A DNA stretch of 64,000 nt, taken from positions 62,001 to 126,000 of the forward strand of contig BGKB01000088.1 in the NCBI GenBank assembly GCA_003116975.1, in the 5' to 3' direction. Origin of the DNA: Aurantiochytrium sp. KH105 (lineage: Eukaryota > Sar > Bigyra > Thraustochytrida > Thraustochytriidae). Below the pieces are notes generated by a model. The model searched no databases. It saw only the letters and a program-made list of their open reading frames with translations, and was not told the origin of the DNA. This document shows positions 39,920 to 50,946 of the stretch, piece by piece. The stretch's first letter is position 1. Every line of letters begins with the position of its first letter. The translations under genes and the position numbers were made by a program.

Positions 39920-41101
39920 TTAGTTTGTGTACTCAATCTTGCGACCCTTGAGGATGGCAAAGCGGAAGCGCTTGTAAAAGCCGGTGACGGCAGCCATCAT
40001 GACGAGGGCGGTGATCCACTTGAAGCCCTGGCGCTTGCGGTCCTCCATCTCGGGCTCTGCGGCCCAGGCGAGGAAGGTGGTCACATCATGGGCCATCTGG
40101 GTCTCGGTGGCCGGGGTGCCGTCTTCGTACTCGACACCGCCGTCCTCGAGCTGCTTGGGCATGCCAATCTGTATTATTGCGAAAGAAAGCGAAGTGAGTC
40201 GTTTGCGTTAGTCAACATTTCGTCCAGAAGCAAGCCACGCATAGGCATCTTGTCAAGAGGCAATGCGCGGAGAGAAGAAAAAAAAAAGGAAGAGAGAATG
40301 AAACGTACAGCGCCACCGGGAAAGTACGGGTTGTAGTACAGACCGTCACGGAGGGTCACGCCCTCCGGGGCGTCACGGTAGCCGGTGAGAAGACTAAAGA
40401 TGTAATCAGCGCCGGCGTGCCGGGCCTTGACAATGAGGGACAGATCAGGCGGGTAGGCACCGGCGTTGGCCATGCGGCCCTCCTCCTCGTTCTTGTACGG
40501 AGAGGGAAAGTAATCCGAGGGCTTACCGGGGCGCTCGAACATCTCACCGGTGTCATCAGGGCCGTCCTCGACGTCGAGCTCGGCAGTCATGGTCTTGACC
40601 TCGTCCTCCGTGAAGGCAACGTCGATGAGCGTGCGGAAGGCCACAAGCTCCATGCTGTGGCAGGCGGCGCAGACCTGCGTGTACACCTGGTGGCCACGGC
40701 GGATCGCCTTGTGGTCGAACGCAGACAATGGGCCGTTAAAGTGCCAGTCATGCTTGGGGGGGTCTGCGCAAGTTCAAAGAGAGATTCGTCGTCCATTCGA
40801 TACACGTTAGCGTCTCGAGCTCGCATATTTAGCGTCTCGTCTCCTTTCCATTCCTTTCGAACAGAACAGTCGAGAATGGCAGCGAGAAAGATGTGCCCGC
40901 TCTTGTCAACTTACGCAGGACCTCGTCATCGGTGAGGACGACGGTGCCAACAGCCGTGGTGCCGGCTGCCAAGACGGCAAGAGCGCGGGCGGCGCTGGCA
41001 CCCCAGGTCTTGGCGCCAGTGTAAGTGCCAGCGGCGCGCTGCGTCACCGGGACCGCAGTGGCGGCGCTACGGCGCACGACATTGCTGCCCACGTGAAACA
41101 T
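39920..41101 (-). CDS. CYC1: Cytochrome c1, heme protein of respiratory complex III (three exons)
   Basis: Membrane-anchored c-type cytochrome of the bc1 complex, which passes electrons from the Rieske protein to cytochrome c in the mitochondrial intermembrane space. Exons on the minus strand are 41101-40915, 40763-40309 and 40168-39920. Donors are GTAAGT and GTACGT and acceptors GCAG and ACAG. The joined frame is 891 bases, 296 residues. The N-terminus is a presequence-like basic stretch followed by a hydrophobic segment. The heme site CAACH lies just after [10 protein letters not shown]. Further family motifs are [15 protein letters not shown] and AIGMP, and a C-terminal anchor before [12 protein letters not shown]. 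The axial Met should be the one in IGMPKQ at the start of exon 3. The exon 1/2 junction makes the His of LHPPKHDW from a split codon. The length is normal for the family. This is one of only three clearly spliced genes here. Confidence 0.96.
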
Positions 41102-41738
41102 GATGGATAGATCCCTGTGGTGCGCGCCTAAGCCGCAGACATGTTAGTTTTTTCGTCGTTCATTCGTGGCCTCATCCGTTTGCACAATGAAGCATGCCAA
41201 AGTCAAGTTAGCAAAGAAGCAGGAAGGGAAAGCAGCAGCAGCAAGAGCAGCAAGAGGACGGGGGAATACGCATCTGTATAACACACAACCATCATCATCA
41301 ACGTCACGAAACGAGGGTGTGACGTGACACCCTCTGCCTGTAATGGTATGGTCACGGAAATAAGGTAGTCGCTTCGCTTGCGGTACAAGCGCCGCGAGGC
41401 CGGCCAAAGATGTGCGTTCCCTCGACTTCTCGCTCACCCCTCGCGTGCATGCGTGCGTGCGTACGTCCGACACCGCTCCTGCTCCCGCCGCCGCCGCCCG
41501 CGCGGACGGCCGCGAGCGTGAGGCCTCGCGGGGCCGCCGTGCTGGCCGCTCGTTCCTGCCTGCTTTCTATCTATCTCTCTATCCTCGGCCGCGCCCGCGG
41601 CGCCCGCGCCGCGGCGCCGCGGCGCGGGCCGGGGCCGCCGCGGGGCGGGGGCGGGGGCGCGGCGCCGCGCCGGGCCTCGCGGCAGGCCGCCCGCGCGCGG
41701 CCGCGCGGCGCACGTACCTGGCGGTCTTCGTGTGGTTG

Positions 41739-41769
<31 letters not shown>

Positions 41770-42198
41770 CCTCTCCCTCCCTTTCTCTCCCCTCTCTCTC
41801 TTCCCCTCTCTCTGGGTGGCAGCGCAGCGCCGCCCAAACCTAACCCAACCCGACCCGGACTGCACCCAGCAGCACATTGCAGCGGCGCCGGGCGGTGTGC
41901 GCGCAACGCGTTTTGTCGCGGCGGCCTGCCTGCAGGGCCGAGCTGCTGAGGCTGGCTGGCTCAAGGCGTGGCGCGGCTGTGGTGGGTGCGAGCGGCGAGG
42001 AAAGAGAGCCGCGCACGTGCCGGTTGGTTGCACCTACGAAGGAAAAGGAGGAGAAGATTGTGAAGATTGAAAGAAAGATAAAATTAACTGGCTGACGCTT
42101 GTTTCTCAGAAGTAGAGCAAGCGAAAGCGAAAGACTCAGAGTGAACATGGACCATAAACACCCCCCCCCCCCTCTTCTTCTTTTTGTGAAAGAGAAAA
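41102..42198. other. Intergenic region between cytochrome c1 and urease
   Basis: Promoter side of cytochrome c1 and 3' side of urease. It contains an extremely G/C-rich block (41590-41710), a TCTG repeat and a C-run near 42159-42171. No gene seen. Confidence 0.6.
41741..41768. repeat. TCTG tetranucleotide repeat
   Basis: (GTCT)n of seven units. Confidence 0.9.
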
Positions 42199-44763
42199 TC
42201 AAAAGAGCATGTAACTCTGCGCGAGCGAAAGCTTTGTGGCAGGCTCGCAGGTGAGCGTCTCGTCGCCCACGGTCACGTGATACTTTTCCGAGTCAACCTC
42301 GAGCTTGGGAAGAGCGTCGTTGAGCTTCATGTGGGTCTTGTCGATGTTGCGGCAGTTCTTGACACCCTCCACGCGCTTAGAAAGACCGTACTTGGTCTTG
42401 ACGTCCTTGGCCATGGCAGCCTTGCTCACAAAGCAAATGCAGCGGTCGCCGACCGCCTTGCCAAAAGAGGCAAACATGGGTCGCATGCACACAGGCTCGC
42501 ACGTGGGGATACTCGCGTTGGCATCGCCCATCTCCGCAGCTGCGATGGCGCCGCCCTTAATGACCAGCTCGGGCTTGATGCCAAAAAACGCCGGCCGCCA
42601 CAGCACGAGATCTGCCATCTTACCCACCTCGACGCTACCCACAAGGTGGCCAAAGCCATGCGAGATGGCAGGGTTGATGGTGTACTTGGCAATGTAGCGA
42701 CGCACGCGAAAGTTGTCCGCATCGGTACCCTCGTCCTCCTTGAGCGTACCACGCTGCTTCTTCATCTTATCGGCGGTCTGCCACGTGCGCGTAATCACCT
42801 CACCCTGGCGGCCCATGGCCTGCGAGTCCGAGGTCATGCTGGAAATGGCTCCCATGTCGTGCAGAATGTCCTCGGCAGCAATGGTCTCGGCACGGATGCG
42901 CGACTCCGCAAAAGCAACATCGTTGCGCGAGTTCTTGTTCAAGTGATGGCAGATCATGAGCATGTCCACGTGCTCGTCTACCGTGTTGCCCGTGAAGGGG
43001 CGCGTTGGGTTGGTCGACGAGGGCAGCGCATACTTGTTACCGCAGACAGTGATGATGTCTGGGGCATGGCCACCGCCGGCGCCCTCCACATGAAAGTACG
43101 CCAGAGGACGCTCACCCTGCGCCTTGACGGTGTCCTCGCAAGAGCCCGCCTCGTTACAGGTGTCGGTGTGCACGCACACGGAAACATCGGCCTCCTCGAG
43201 GCGGGTGAGCGCCGCATCAATGGCCGCGGGCGTCGTGCCCCAATCCTCGTGCAGCTTGAAGCCGACCGCACCAGCGTCCAGGATCTCCTGCAGGCCGTCC
43301 GGCTTGGATGTGTTGCCCTTGCCGTAAAAGCCAAAGTTCAGGCATGTGCTGTCTGTGGCCTTGATCATCATCTCCACGGAGTCCGCCGACGGTGTGCAGG
43401 TGGTGGCCTTGGTTCCGGTCGCCGGACCGGTGCCGCCGCCCACCATGGTCGTCAGTCCACTCATGAGGGCGTCGTCGGCAAGCTGTGGGCAGATAAAGTG
43501 CACATGAGCATCGATGCCACCCGCAGTGAGGATGAATCCTTCGCCGGCGATGGCCTCCGTGTGCAGACCGACCGTCATTCCAGGCGTCACGTTGTCCATC
43601 GTGTCTGGGTTGCCAGATTTGCCAATGCCCACAATTTGCGTCCCGCGCAGACCGACGTCGGCCTTGTAAATACCCGTGTAGTCCACGATGAGCGCGTTCG
43701 TAATGACAGTGTCCAGGACCGTGCCCTCGTCTTGAGGCCCCACGGCCATGCCCATGCCCTCGCGCAGCACCTTGCCGCCGCCAAAAACGGCCTCGTCACC
43801 ATACGTCGTGTAGTCCTTCTCGACCTTGATCCAAAGGTCGGTGTTGCCAAGACGGACCTTGTCACCGGTCGTGGGGCCGTAGAGACCAGCGTACTGCTTG
43901 CGAGACACGAGCGTTTTGCCGCCATCGTCAGCGGCCTCGGCTCCATCCTCGGTCTTGCGTCGCTTGCTCGAGGGCTCGCTAGCTCCGCCTTCCTTGTGCG
44001 CAAAACCCTGCTCGGCGACGCGCTTGGCGACGCGGGCGCGCGCCTCCTCGAGCGCAGCACCCTGGGTATCACCATCAATGAGGTTGTTGCCGCCAAAGGC
44101 GCGCATGTTGCCGCCGATGCGGCACAGCCGCACAGTCTGCGACTCACCGGGCTCGAAGCGGACGGCGGTGCCGGAAAGAATGTCGAGACGGTAGCCCACG
44201 GCCGCAACACGGTCAAACTCGAGCTGACGGTTCGTCTCGGAGAAGTGGTAGTGGGATCCCACCTGGATGGGGCGATCTCCGAGGTTTTTCACCTCGATCG
44301 TCACCTTGTCTCGGCCCGCGTTGATCTCCAGCGGGTCTTCGGATCCGGGGACCACCTCGCCGGGAATGTCCGAGGTATCTTCGCGCTTGCCCTTGAAGAT
44401 GTCAAGGTCCGGTGCCGGAAAGGGGCACCCATGGAACGCGAGCGAGAGGTCGCCATCGAGCTGCACAATCGGCTTGTCCACCGTCACCAGCTTGGTGCCA
44501 TCGGGAAAGGTCGCCTCGACCTGGACCATATTAATGATATGCTCGACGCCGGGCGCGACCTGGCGTCTCCCCAGAATTTTGCGGCCCAGATCCATGAGCT
44601 CCGCCACGCTCTTGCCGTCCCGCGCGAACTCCGCCACCTGCATCGCGATCAGCGCCACCGTCTCCGGGTGGTTCAGCAGCGTGCCTCTCGCCAGTCTGCT
44701 CTGCGCGAGGCTGCCGGCCTGCCGCAGCAGCAGCTTGCCCTCCTCGCGCGGGTTGAGCATCAT
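42199..44763 (-). CDS. Urease, single-chain plant/fungal type
   Basis: Nickel enzyme hydrolysing urea to ammonia and carbamate. The ATG at 44763 ([10 protein letters not shown]) gives 854 residues, close to the roughly 840 of plant enzymes; the in-frame upstream extension is spacer-like. The gamma (UreA), beta (UreB) and alpha (UreC) parts are fused in that order. The gamma part covers about residues 1-100. The beta part runs to about 235 and carries GSHYHF. After a linker the alpha part begins with [16 protein letters not shown]. Active-site features are visible: HVHF nickel ligands near 420, the carbamylated Lys in GFKLHEDWG near 502, GAGGGHAPD, and the flap CHHLNK with its Cys and His. The C-terminus ends in Phe, as is usual. 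The beta-alpha linker contains KRRKTED, a basic stretch absent from the core fold. No accessory genes (UreD/F/G) lie nearby. It is divergent from the SAP/WW gene across about 1.6 kb. Confidence 0.97.
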   Translation of the reverse strand: MMLNPREEGKLLLRQAGSLAQSRLARGTLLNHPETVALIAMQVAEFARDGKSVAELMDLGRKILGRRQVAPGVEHIINMVQVEATFPDGTKLVTVDKPIVQLDGDLSLAFHGCPFPAPDLDIFKGKREDTSDIPGEVVPGSEDPLEINAGRDKVTIEVKNLGDRPIQVGSHYHFSETNRQLEFDRVAAVGYRLDILSGTAVRFEPGESQTVRLCRIGGNMRAFGGNNLIDGDTQGAALEEARARVAKRVAEQGFAHKEGGASEPSSKRRKTEDGAEAADDGGKTLVSRKQYAGLYGPTTGDKVRLGNTDLWIKVEKDYTTYGDEAVFGGGKVLREGMGMAVGPQDEGTVLDTVITNALIVDYTGIYKADVGLRGTQIVGIGKSGNPDTMDNVTPGMTVGLHTEAIAGEGFILTAGGIDAHVHFICPQLADDALMSGLTTMVGGGTGPATGTKATTCTPSADSVEMMIKATDSTCLNFGFYGKGNTSKPDGLQEILDAGAVGFKLHEDWGTTPAAIDAALTRLEEADVSVCVHTDTCNEAGSCEDTVKAQGERPLAYFHVEGAGGGHAPDIITVCGNKYALPSSTNPTRPFTGNTVDEHVDMLMICHHLNKNSRNDVAFAESRIRAETIAAEDILHDMGAISSMTSDSQAMGRQGEVITRTWQTADKMKKQRGTLKEDEGTDADNFRVRRYIAKYTINPAISHGFGHLVGSVEVGKMADLVLWRPAFFGIKPELVIKGGAIAAAEMGDANASIPTCEPVCMRPMFASFGKAVGDRCICFVSKAAMAKDVKTKYGLSKRVEGVKNCRNIDKTHMKLNDALPKLEVDSEKYHVTVGDETLTCEPATKLSLAQSYMLF

Positions 44764-46379
44764 CGTCCCTCCCTCCGCGCCTCGCTTCGCGCCTTCCTTC
44801 GCCCTGCGCCTGCCGACCTCGCCTCGCGCCTCCGCTGCGCTGCTCCCCGCGACGCCGCCGCTGCTGCCGCCGCTCTCCCCCGCGTTGCCGATCTGCTGCC
44901 GCTGCCCGTCCTCCTTGTCCAAGATCCTCGCGTCGTGGATCGCACCGTAGCGCCTTGAACTTTTTTTCAAGTTCGCGCAGTCACTGTTGAGCACAAACCT
45001 CGACACACCTCCGGGTTTAAAAATCCAAAACGCCGCGAGTCCTGGCGGGGTCGACAAACAAACAAACAAACAAACGATCGAACCAACGACCGGGCCAGAA
45101 GAATGCCTGCTGCTGCTGCGGCTCGCCGGCTGCTCTGCTGCGCCCGCCGGCCTGACAAAGACCTTGGTGCGTGCAGCTGCAGCAGCGGCGCGCCGCCTTC
45201 TCTTGGGGTCACGAAACAAACCCTGGAGGCGCCCCGTATAGTGTTCCAGCCGAGCGGCACGCGCGCCTTATTCCCCCCCGCCTGCATGGCTACGGGCGCG
45301 CGCTTACCGGAATCCATAGGAGAGACCGCTGGACGGTTACGCGAAACGGAAGGGGCAGCTGGGTTCGGTGGGCAAAGTGTTTCCTTGAGCCCCCTTCTCG
45401 TGACGCAGGGGTCTCCTTTGTCACGGATACGTGGGGGGTACGATAGTGACTCTATGTGTGAAAATACGTTTCGGACGGACGGATGGAAAAGAACCGCGCA
45501 GCGACGCGTTACTACAAGCTATGCCCTGCTCCTTTCCGCCCTTACCTTCGCCCAACAAGAATGGCGCGAGGGGAGAGCGCGCGTAGCGGAAGCCCTCCCT
45601 CTCCATGTCCCCAGACTGACTGTGACAAGGATCAGCCCAGCCTTGTCGAGCCCGCCGCCCAGCCACGCCATTTCCTCTTCCTTCCTTCCTTCGTGCCGCA
45701 AAAACCGGTTGCGCCCATAATGATGCTTTTCCTCGCAGTCGCATCGCTGTTATTAGCTGCCAAGGCGCAGTGGCGCGCGAGCGAGCGACGCCGCCGCAGC
45801 CGTTTCACATGGGACCCGAGCGACGCGGAGTCCCCGCGAGGCCACGCCAGTCGAGCTCGCGGCGCCGAGCGCGAGCGCGAGCGAGCGCGAGTCCGAGTCC
45901 GAGCCGGAGCCGGAGACGCGCCCGCGCGGCTGCGCAGACACGGCCGTCGCCGCCTTCCTCCTTCCCGCCGCTGGTCTGCCTGTGTCTGCAGGGTCGGGAC
46001 CGCTCGAGGGCAAAGGAGATCTCGCAGAGCTCGAGAAGCGGATAACCGCGAGCCAAGCCAGGTCGAGCCCGGGGAGAAGGCCAGCGGGAGAGCAGACGCG
46101 GAGCGAGCCAAGGCCGCCGAGGTTCTGCAGACGTTGGGGTCGTCCAGACCAAGAGGCAGGCAGCTTGCCTTGCACGAAGAGGGTGGCCGCCACCTCGGTT
46201 CCGAGGACAGCAACGGCTGGCTGCACGACGAGAAAGAACTCCGTGCACGCAACAAACTAGCTTGCTGGCTTGTTTGCGGCTCGCGGCCTGCATTGAAGCA
46301 GATAACAAGGGCCCAACCTCGTCGCGCGTGAGAGCAAGCAAGCTGCACGTAAACGTCTAAAGGTGCCAAAGAAGGAAAC
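44764..46379. other. Divergent promoter region between urease and the SAP/WW gene
   Basis: About 1.6 kb between two divergent start codons. It contains an AAAC tetramer run (45057-45075) and a GAGC/GAGT run near 45870-45910. Open frames on both strands (for example 45483-46331) are Arg/Ala-biased and not credible. The region is likely to hold both promoters. Confidence 0.6.
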
Positions 46380-48677
46380 ATGGTAGACCTCAATGCGCTG
46401 AGCAGGCGCGAACTGCAAAACCTTGCCAAAAAGGAAGGCATTCGCGCCAACCAAAAGACGAGCGACCTTGTGGCCCAGCTCTCCGCGGCGCAGAACGAGA
46501 CAAACGCAGAGAATGACAGCAACGATTTCAACACGCTCGCCGAGCAGGTCGACAAATTGAACCTTGGTGACGACCGCAGCGAAGATCAAAGCGACTCCGA
46601 AGCCGCAGGAAATGAGACCAACGGGTCTGCGCGAAAACCAAGATCACGCTACGAAAGCCCGCTTGCTACGTTGATGCGGCGTGCATCAGGAGGCGCAACA
46701 TCTTTCCTTCGAACGCCCAGCAACAAGAACGCAACGCGTCGTCACTCCTTGGCACCCTCACCGTCTTCGGCTACCTCGTCGCAGTCCCCACCTAACCAAG
46801 ACAGCTTCAACACACCTAAACGAGAGGACAAGGCAACGCATCGTCTCGCACCGCGGACAATTGCCACGACAAGTCACACAACCAACAACAACAGCAACGA
46901 AGCGGACAAACGCACCAACACCGAGGAATCCACCGATGCTGCAGAGGTAGAGGACGTCCTCGGAGAGCTGCCGCAACGACTTTCCAAGTCCATGCGCGCT
47001 CCTTCGAGTTTGCGTCACTCCTCTTCAACCTCAGATCTGCCAACCGGAATCCCACAACGGTCTAACGCTATGCGCACCACCACAAGCAGCAAGGTGGACG
47101 AGTTTGGCGATGGCATGGACGAAGGCAAGTCGGCAAGCGCACGACCTCAGGACGCAGTCAAGTCTGCCTTCGAGGAGTCTGTGCGCGCAACGGAGGCGCG
47201 CTTCAACGCAGATCGCATTGCCAAGGCGCGCAAATCTCTTGGATACCAGCCTCGGCAGACGGCGTGCCCCGCCGAACTGTCTGCTAGTCTTGCGTCACGC
47301 CAGTCGCTCGAACGCGCCGTGGCGGCAGCGCACAGCAAGCCTGGAACCTCCGGCCCAGAAAAGATTTGGGTCGGCGCCGCGGAGGAAACCCCGGCATCCA
47401 TCGTCGATGAGCGCATTCGAATCGCGGTCAACGCCATTGCCGCGCTTCAAGCGGGAGACCATGGCTCCTCGTTTGACCAGATCTGCGGCTTTATCAAGAA
47501 AACGCCTACTCCATTTTACGACAAGGGATCTACCGCGGTCCAGCTGCATCGCGCGCTGCGTGTTGCTGTGGAAGAGAACGCTCTCATCAGCAAGACAAGC
47601 GCCTCTGGCGAGGTGCGTTTCGCCATGCCCCCGGGTACCTCTGTTTCTATGCTAGCAGCCTCCGCCACCGCCGCCACTACCACCTCTGCGCCTTTGCCTG
47701 TGAATTCGAATGGCGCTTCGGACCGCTCAGGAGCGTTGCGAAAGCTGGACGATGACTTGCCCTCTCCGCCCGCCATTCCCGCCATTCCTGAAGCCAAGCC
47801 ACTCCGCCTCGGAGCAAAGGATGACCGTGATCTCAAGACACCTAGTGCACTCTTGCGTCCTGGCTCCAAGGCGCGTCGTTCAACCATGTCTGCCATCCCT
47901 TCGTCGCGCTCGTACGAATTCACGAGTCGTCTGACGCGGCCCGGAGCGTCTTCTTCCTTGTTGTCTTCGTCGTCGTCGTCGCCGTCGTCATCGTCTGCGA
48001 CATCGTCTCTTGCAGCCGCCTTTGCCGCGTCGTCGACTTCGGCTCCGACGCAAGCAGCAAAGCCATTGTCATCAGTATCGCCACCGTCGGCGCGAGGAGA
48101 ATCTCGCACAGGGGTCAGCAATGCCTCCAAACGTCCGGATGATGTGGCCACTCGACTTCGATCCGCGGTCAAGACCGAGCGCCTTCGTCGCAACAAGCTG
48201 CGCCAGCAACTTCGTCGGGATCTCATGCAGCAAAAACTCGATGGAGCTCGTGGCGCCGCAAATTCCGTGCAAGAGTCCTTGTTGCCGCGCAGCTTGCATT
48301 GTGAGAACTGCAAGGCAGCTCTGTCGCAGACGGATTCGTCTCAGACGGAGCTGACGCAGCTTCCATCCTCCGTGCCTGCAGAGGCCGCTGAGGAGGCTCC
48401 TTTGGAGGTGGATGTCGACGAAGGCTTTGTGGAAGAGACGCGGACAGCGCCGTCGCAATCGCAATCGCGAGGACCATGGGAAACGCCGGCGCCAAAGCAA
48501 ACGCGTGTCAAGGCTGTATCGGCGTTGTCGCCCGTGCAGATGGACCCCGTCGAGATGATGAAGACTCTTGGGCCTGAGCACAAGGACTGGGAGCTACGCG
48601 AGTCGCGCAGCAAGCCCGGTCGATTTTACTTTTACAACCGTGTCACTCACAAGACCAAATGGAAGATGACCGACTAG
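46380..48677 (+). CDS. SAP, winged-helix-like and WW domain protein
   Basis: Protein of 765 residues, starting at the ATG at 46380. Residues 3-35 form a SAP-type helix-turn-helix (LNALSRRELQNLAKKEGI) most like that of NuSAP-type microtubule/chromatin proteins. A Ser/Arg-rich disordered region follows with RRASGG-type phosphosite-like motifs. Residues about 340-415 resemble a linker-histone H15 winged helix (IRIAVNAIAALQ, FDQICGFI, LHRALRVAVEENALI, GEVRFAMP). Long Ser/Pro/Ala linkers include a Ser run near 520-540. A basic helix (LRRNKLRQQLRRDLMQQK) precedes a lone C-x-x-C (CENC). The last 35 residues are a WW domain (WELRESRSKPGRFYFYN, TKWKM), a Pro-ligand binding module. The combination suggests a nuclear or spindle adaptor, which is inference. 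The H15 call is less certain than SAP and WW. Confidence 0.85.
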   Translation: MVDLNALSRRELQNLAKKEGIRANQKTSDLVAQLSAAQNETNAENDSNDFNTLAEQVDKLNLGDDRSEDQSDSEAAGNETNGSARKPRSRYESPLATLMRRASGGATSFLRTPSNKNATRRHSLAPSPSSATSSQSPPNQDSFNTPKREDKATHRLAPRTIATTSHTTNNNSNEADKRTNTEESTDAAEVEDVLGELPQRLSKSMRAPSSLRHSSSTSDLPTGIPQRSNAMRTTTSSKVDEFGDGMDEGKSASARPQDAVKSAFEESVRATEARFNADRIAKARKSLGYQPRQTACPAELSASLASRQSLERAVAAAHSKPGTSGPEKIWVGAAEETPASIVDERIRIAVNAIAALQAGDHGSSFDQICGFIKKTPTPFYDKGSTAVQLHRALRVAVEENALISKTSASGEVRFAMPPGTSVSMLAASATAATTTSAPLPVNSNGASDRSGALRKLDDDLPSPPAIPAIPEAKPLRLGAKDDRDLKTPSALLRPGSKARRSTMSAIPSSRSYEFTSRLTRPGASSSLLSSSSSSPSSSSATSSLAAAFAASSTSAPTQAAKPLSSVSPPSARGESRTGVSNASKRPDDVATRLRSAVKTERLRRNKLRQQLRRDLMQQKLDGARGAANSVQESLLPRSLHCENCKAALSQTDSSQTELTQLPSSVPAEAAEEAPLEVDVDEGFVEETRTAPSQSQSRGPWETPAPKQTRVKAVSALSPVQMDPVEMMKTLGPEHKDWELRESRSKPGRFYFYNRVTHKTKWKMTD

Positions 48678-48776
48678 ACCTACCCGTCCGTCTACCTCGG
48701 TAGGTCGAGCCTAGATTGGCTTTAGAGTGCCTTCGCCAAGTGGTACTGCGCTGCTGGGTTTCTTGACAGTGACTGA

Positions 48777-49199
48777 CTAAAGATCTTCTTCTCCTCTGCT
48801 TTCCTCGTCAACGTCTGATTTTTCATAAGTTATAAATCGAAGCGAACCTCTCTTCGACAAAAAATGCCAGCGCTGGTTGATTAGCAAATCAAAATCAAAA
48901 TGATAAGGTGGTGTTGCAAACGACCCTTTTAGGAAGGCGAAACATTGCCTGGGCCCACGATCCTTCCGTAGTCGTCTTGAAAAGAACTCCCTGACCTCTC
49001 CTCCATTCTCAGCTCTCCCAAATAAGAGCACCAACTCGTCGGCGAAATTGGCATGGCTGCTGGTGCAGCCTCGTGCGTCCATAACAAGTCGCCGGCGGTC
49101 GAATCGTCGGAAGTCCTTTCTGATGGATGTCCACAGCGAATCATATCGAAAGTCCACACGACGCTGCGAGACGAGTTTTCCTTGGTCACCCGCCCACAT
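48777..49199 (-). CDS. Doubtful small ORF (about 140 aa)
   Basis: Minus-strand frame from an ATG at 49199 to a stop at 48777. It has fairly balanced composition (for example LVMDARGCTSSHANFADELVLLFG, then FHFD-like and a charged end). No family is recognised. It overlaps the likely 3'-UTR of the plus-strand SAP/WW gene and the promoter side of the next gene, so it may be chance. Confidence 0.25.
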   Translation of the reverse strand: MWAGDQGKLVSQRRVDFRYDSLWTSIRKDFRRFDRRRLVMDARGCTSSHANFADELVLLFGRAENGGEVREFFSRRLRKDRGPRQCFAFLKGSFATPPYHFDFDLLINQRWHFLSKRGSLRFITYEKSDVDEESRGEEDL

Positions 49200-49382
49200 C
49201 CCCCCCCCTCCCACTATCGTAAACAGCTCGCTCTCCTCTTCTATCCCCGCTCTCCAGAATCAGAGCGCCATCCTCTCTCGCCGGCAACGTCCCCGCCCTC
49301 CCGCGTGCGTCCACCCTAGCCCCAAGTCGTGTCGCTGGCGGGCGAATCTCCGGTACTTCGTGACGGTCATCCCTGCTCGCTC

Positions 49383-49432
49383 GCTTGCTTGCTTGTGCTT
49401 GCTTGTGCTTGCTTGTGCTTGCTTGCTTGTGC
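49383..49432. repeat. CTTGCTTGTG repeat
   Basis: Tandem 10-base units made of CTTG tetramers, about 165 bases upstream of the ZNF706-like start codon. Confidence 0.9.
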
Positions 49433-49596
49433 AAACAAGGCCTTCCTTCCCTGTGCGTGCTTCTCCCCTTTCGGCCGGGAGCAAACACCAAACAGGCGAC
49501 GAGACGCGACGCGACGCGACGTGCGCGGCGCGTGCAGGCTCGAGGGAGAAGCGAGAAGAGCGCGAGCAGCGGCGCGGCAGCGGGAGCGCGGGCACG

Positions 49597-50269
49597 ATGG
49601 GGCGCAAGGGCAAGGTCCAGAAGCACACGGCCAAGGAGGTACGTCGGCCGCGGCGGGCGGAAAGGGGGATGAAGGAAAGAAACGTGTGGCTGCGCTGGAT
49701 GGACGAATGAACCGAGGACGGCGCGGGGACCACGAGGACCCGGCCTGCGAGGCGCGAGGGCGCTGCGCCAAGGCGTCGGGGCCAGCGCAGGCGAGCCGCG
49801 CAACGTCGGGTCGACACGTGGTTCGCGTGGTCGAGCGCGATTCCCAGAGGGGGGTCATTGATTCTTGGCGCGTCGTGAATGACGAGGAGGAGCAGGAGGA
49901 GGACTAACTGTAACCTCTCTACGCCCTGAGCAGATTGCGAACAAGCATAAGCAGGCCAAGGAGCGCGCCGGCGCCGCCGGCCACGGCAAGGATGGTCAAA
50001 AGGGCCGCGAGGCGTCCATGATGAAGGTTAAGGTCCAGTGCAAGATTTGCCTCACGGCCCAGCCTCACTTGGCCGCGATGCGGAACCATTACGAAAACAA
50101 GCACCCAAAAGAGCCTTGGTCGGATGATCTCTATGACTTTGGTGCTGCGCGTTCGCAGGCCAAGCCGCCTATTGCCAAGGGCGAAAAGAAGTCAACTGTG
50201 GTCGCTAAGAAGCCTGCCAAGAAGGGTGGCAAAGAGGACCTTTCCTTCCTTGACGACGCTCTCAAGTAA
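49597..50269 (+). CDS. ZNF706/SERF-like small C2H2 zinc-finger protein (two exons)
   Basis: Exon 1 is 49597-49638 (MGRKGKVQKHTAKE, 14 codons) with donor GTACGT. Exon 2 is 49934-50269 with acceptor GCAG. The product is 125 residues. The N-terminal half is Lys/Gln/Gly-rich and disordered, as in SERF/4F5 proteins. The core CKICLTAQP then HYENKHPKEPW matches the single C2H2 finger of ZNF706 and its plant relatives, where the spacing from the Cys pair to the His pair and the following HPK-x-P are characteristic. The C-terminus is a Lys-rich linker followed by a conserved-looking DLSFLDDALK. Family members are small nuclear or nucleocytoplasmic proteins of poorly known function, with reports of a role in translation and amyloid modulation for SERF relatives. 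The intron phase is zero. A long C-terminal tail beyond the finger is an extra compared with human ZNF706. Confidence 0.9.
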
Positions 50270-50946
50270 GTAACCTGCTGTCAATTAGTACGAGCTGCTG
50301 TCTGCACGTTGCGTCACATATACATACACTGTTCTTCATTTCTCGTTCCTCTTCTTCCTTTTCCTTTTTCTTTTTCTTGAAGTTCTCGCCACTTGGTTTC
50401 TTCTACTTGGGTAACCAATGATAAAGGAAGGCCGGTGCCGTGCAGCGAACACCGATATTTTTTCTTCTAACTTTGCGGACTGACCGTGAAGTCGATCGAG
50501 GGAGGGAGCGAATTCATGCCCCTTTTCACTCTACGCTTGTACGATATTTTGGTCAATGAAAGCTCGACTTTGTTATAAAAAAATTTCTACGTAAGACCTG
50601 CAAGCCCTCCGGACTTGCGACACGGAAAAAAGGAAGTGTCTTCATCCCAGCCAATCCATGTTGCCATGTATCCATATGAAGCGACCGCTGAGCGCCCATG
50701 CGTGCGCATACATATACTACTGCCTGACCAGTAAAGCTCACACCTGTACACAATTGCCTTTTGGAACCAACAATCGTGACCGATGGCTCTCTGTCATTCT
50801 TCAAAGCAAGAGAGAGTCGCCTCACAACTTTATCCTCGTTCGCTTCGCATTCCCTTGGAAGCCTAAAAGAAGGATATAAATGAAAAACCCTTCCTTCCAC
50901 ATTGTCATCCCAGAAATGCCCCCCTCCAAAACGAAAAAGTAAGTAC
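50270..50946. other. Intergenic region between convergent genes
   Basis: 3' flanks of the zinc-finger gene and the EDR2_C protein. It contains pyrimidine-rich DNA at about 50336-50380. A short ATG frame at 50916 followed by a GTAAGT donor at 50939 was judged not to be a gene. No other feature seen. Confidence 0.6.

Larger units (their letters stand above)
48678..49596. other. Intergenic region before the zinc-finger gene
   Basis: 3' flank of the SAP/WW gene and promoter of the ZNF706-like gene. A minus-strand frame here is listed separately as doubtful. A CTTG-type repeat lies at 49383-49432. Confidence 0.5.

Noticed and set aside
42277-44958. An 893-codon frame antisense to urease
   Set aside because: It is the mirror of a strongly conserved gene in GC-rich DNA. 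The His/Leu/Val/Arg-rich peptide has no domain.
50916-50944. ATG with MPPSKTKK followed by a GTAAGT donor and a TATAAA 36 bases upstream, like the first exon of a ribosomal protein gene
   Set aside because: The next plus-strand sequence is antisense to the EDR2_C gene, and I found no continuing exon with a recognisable protein.
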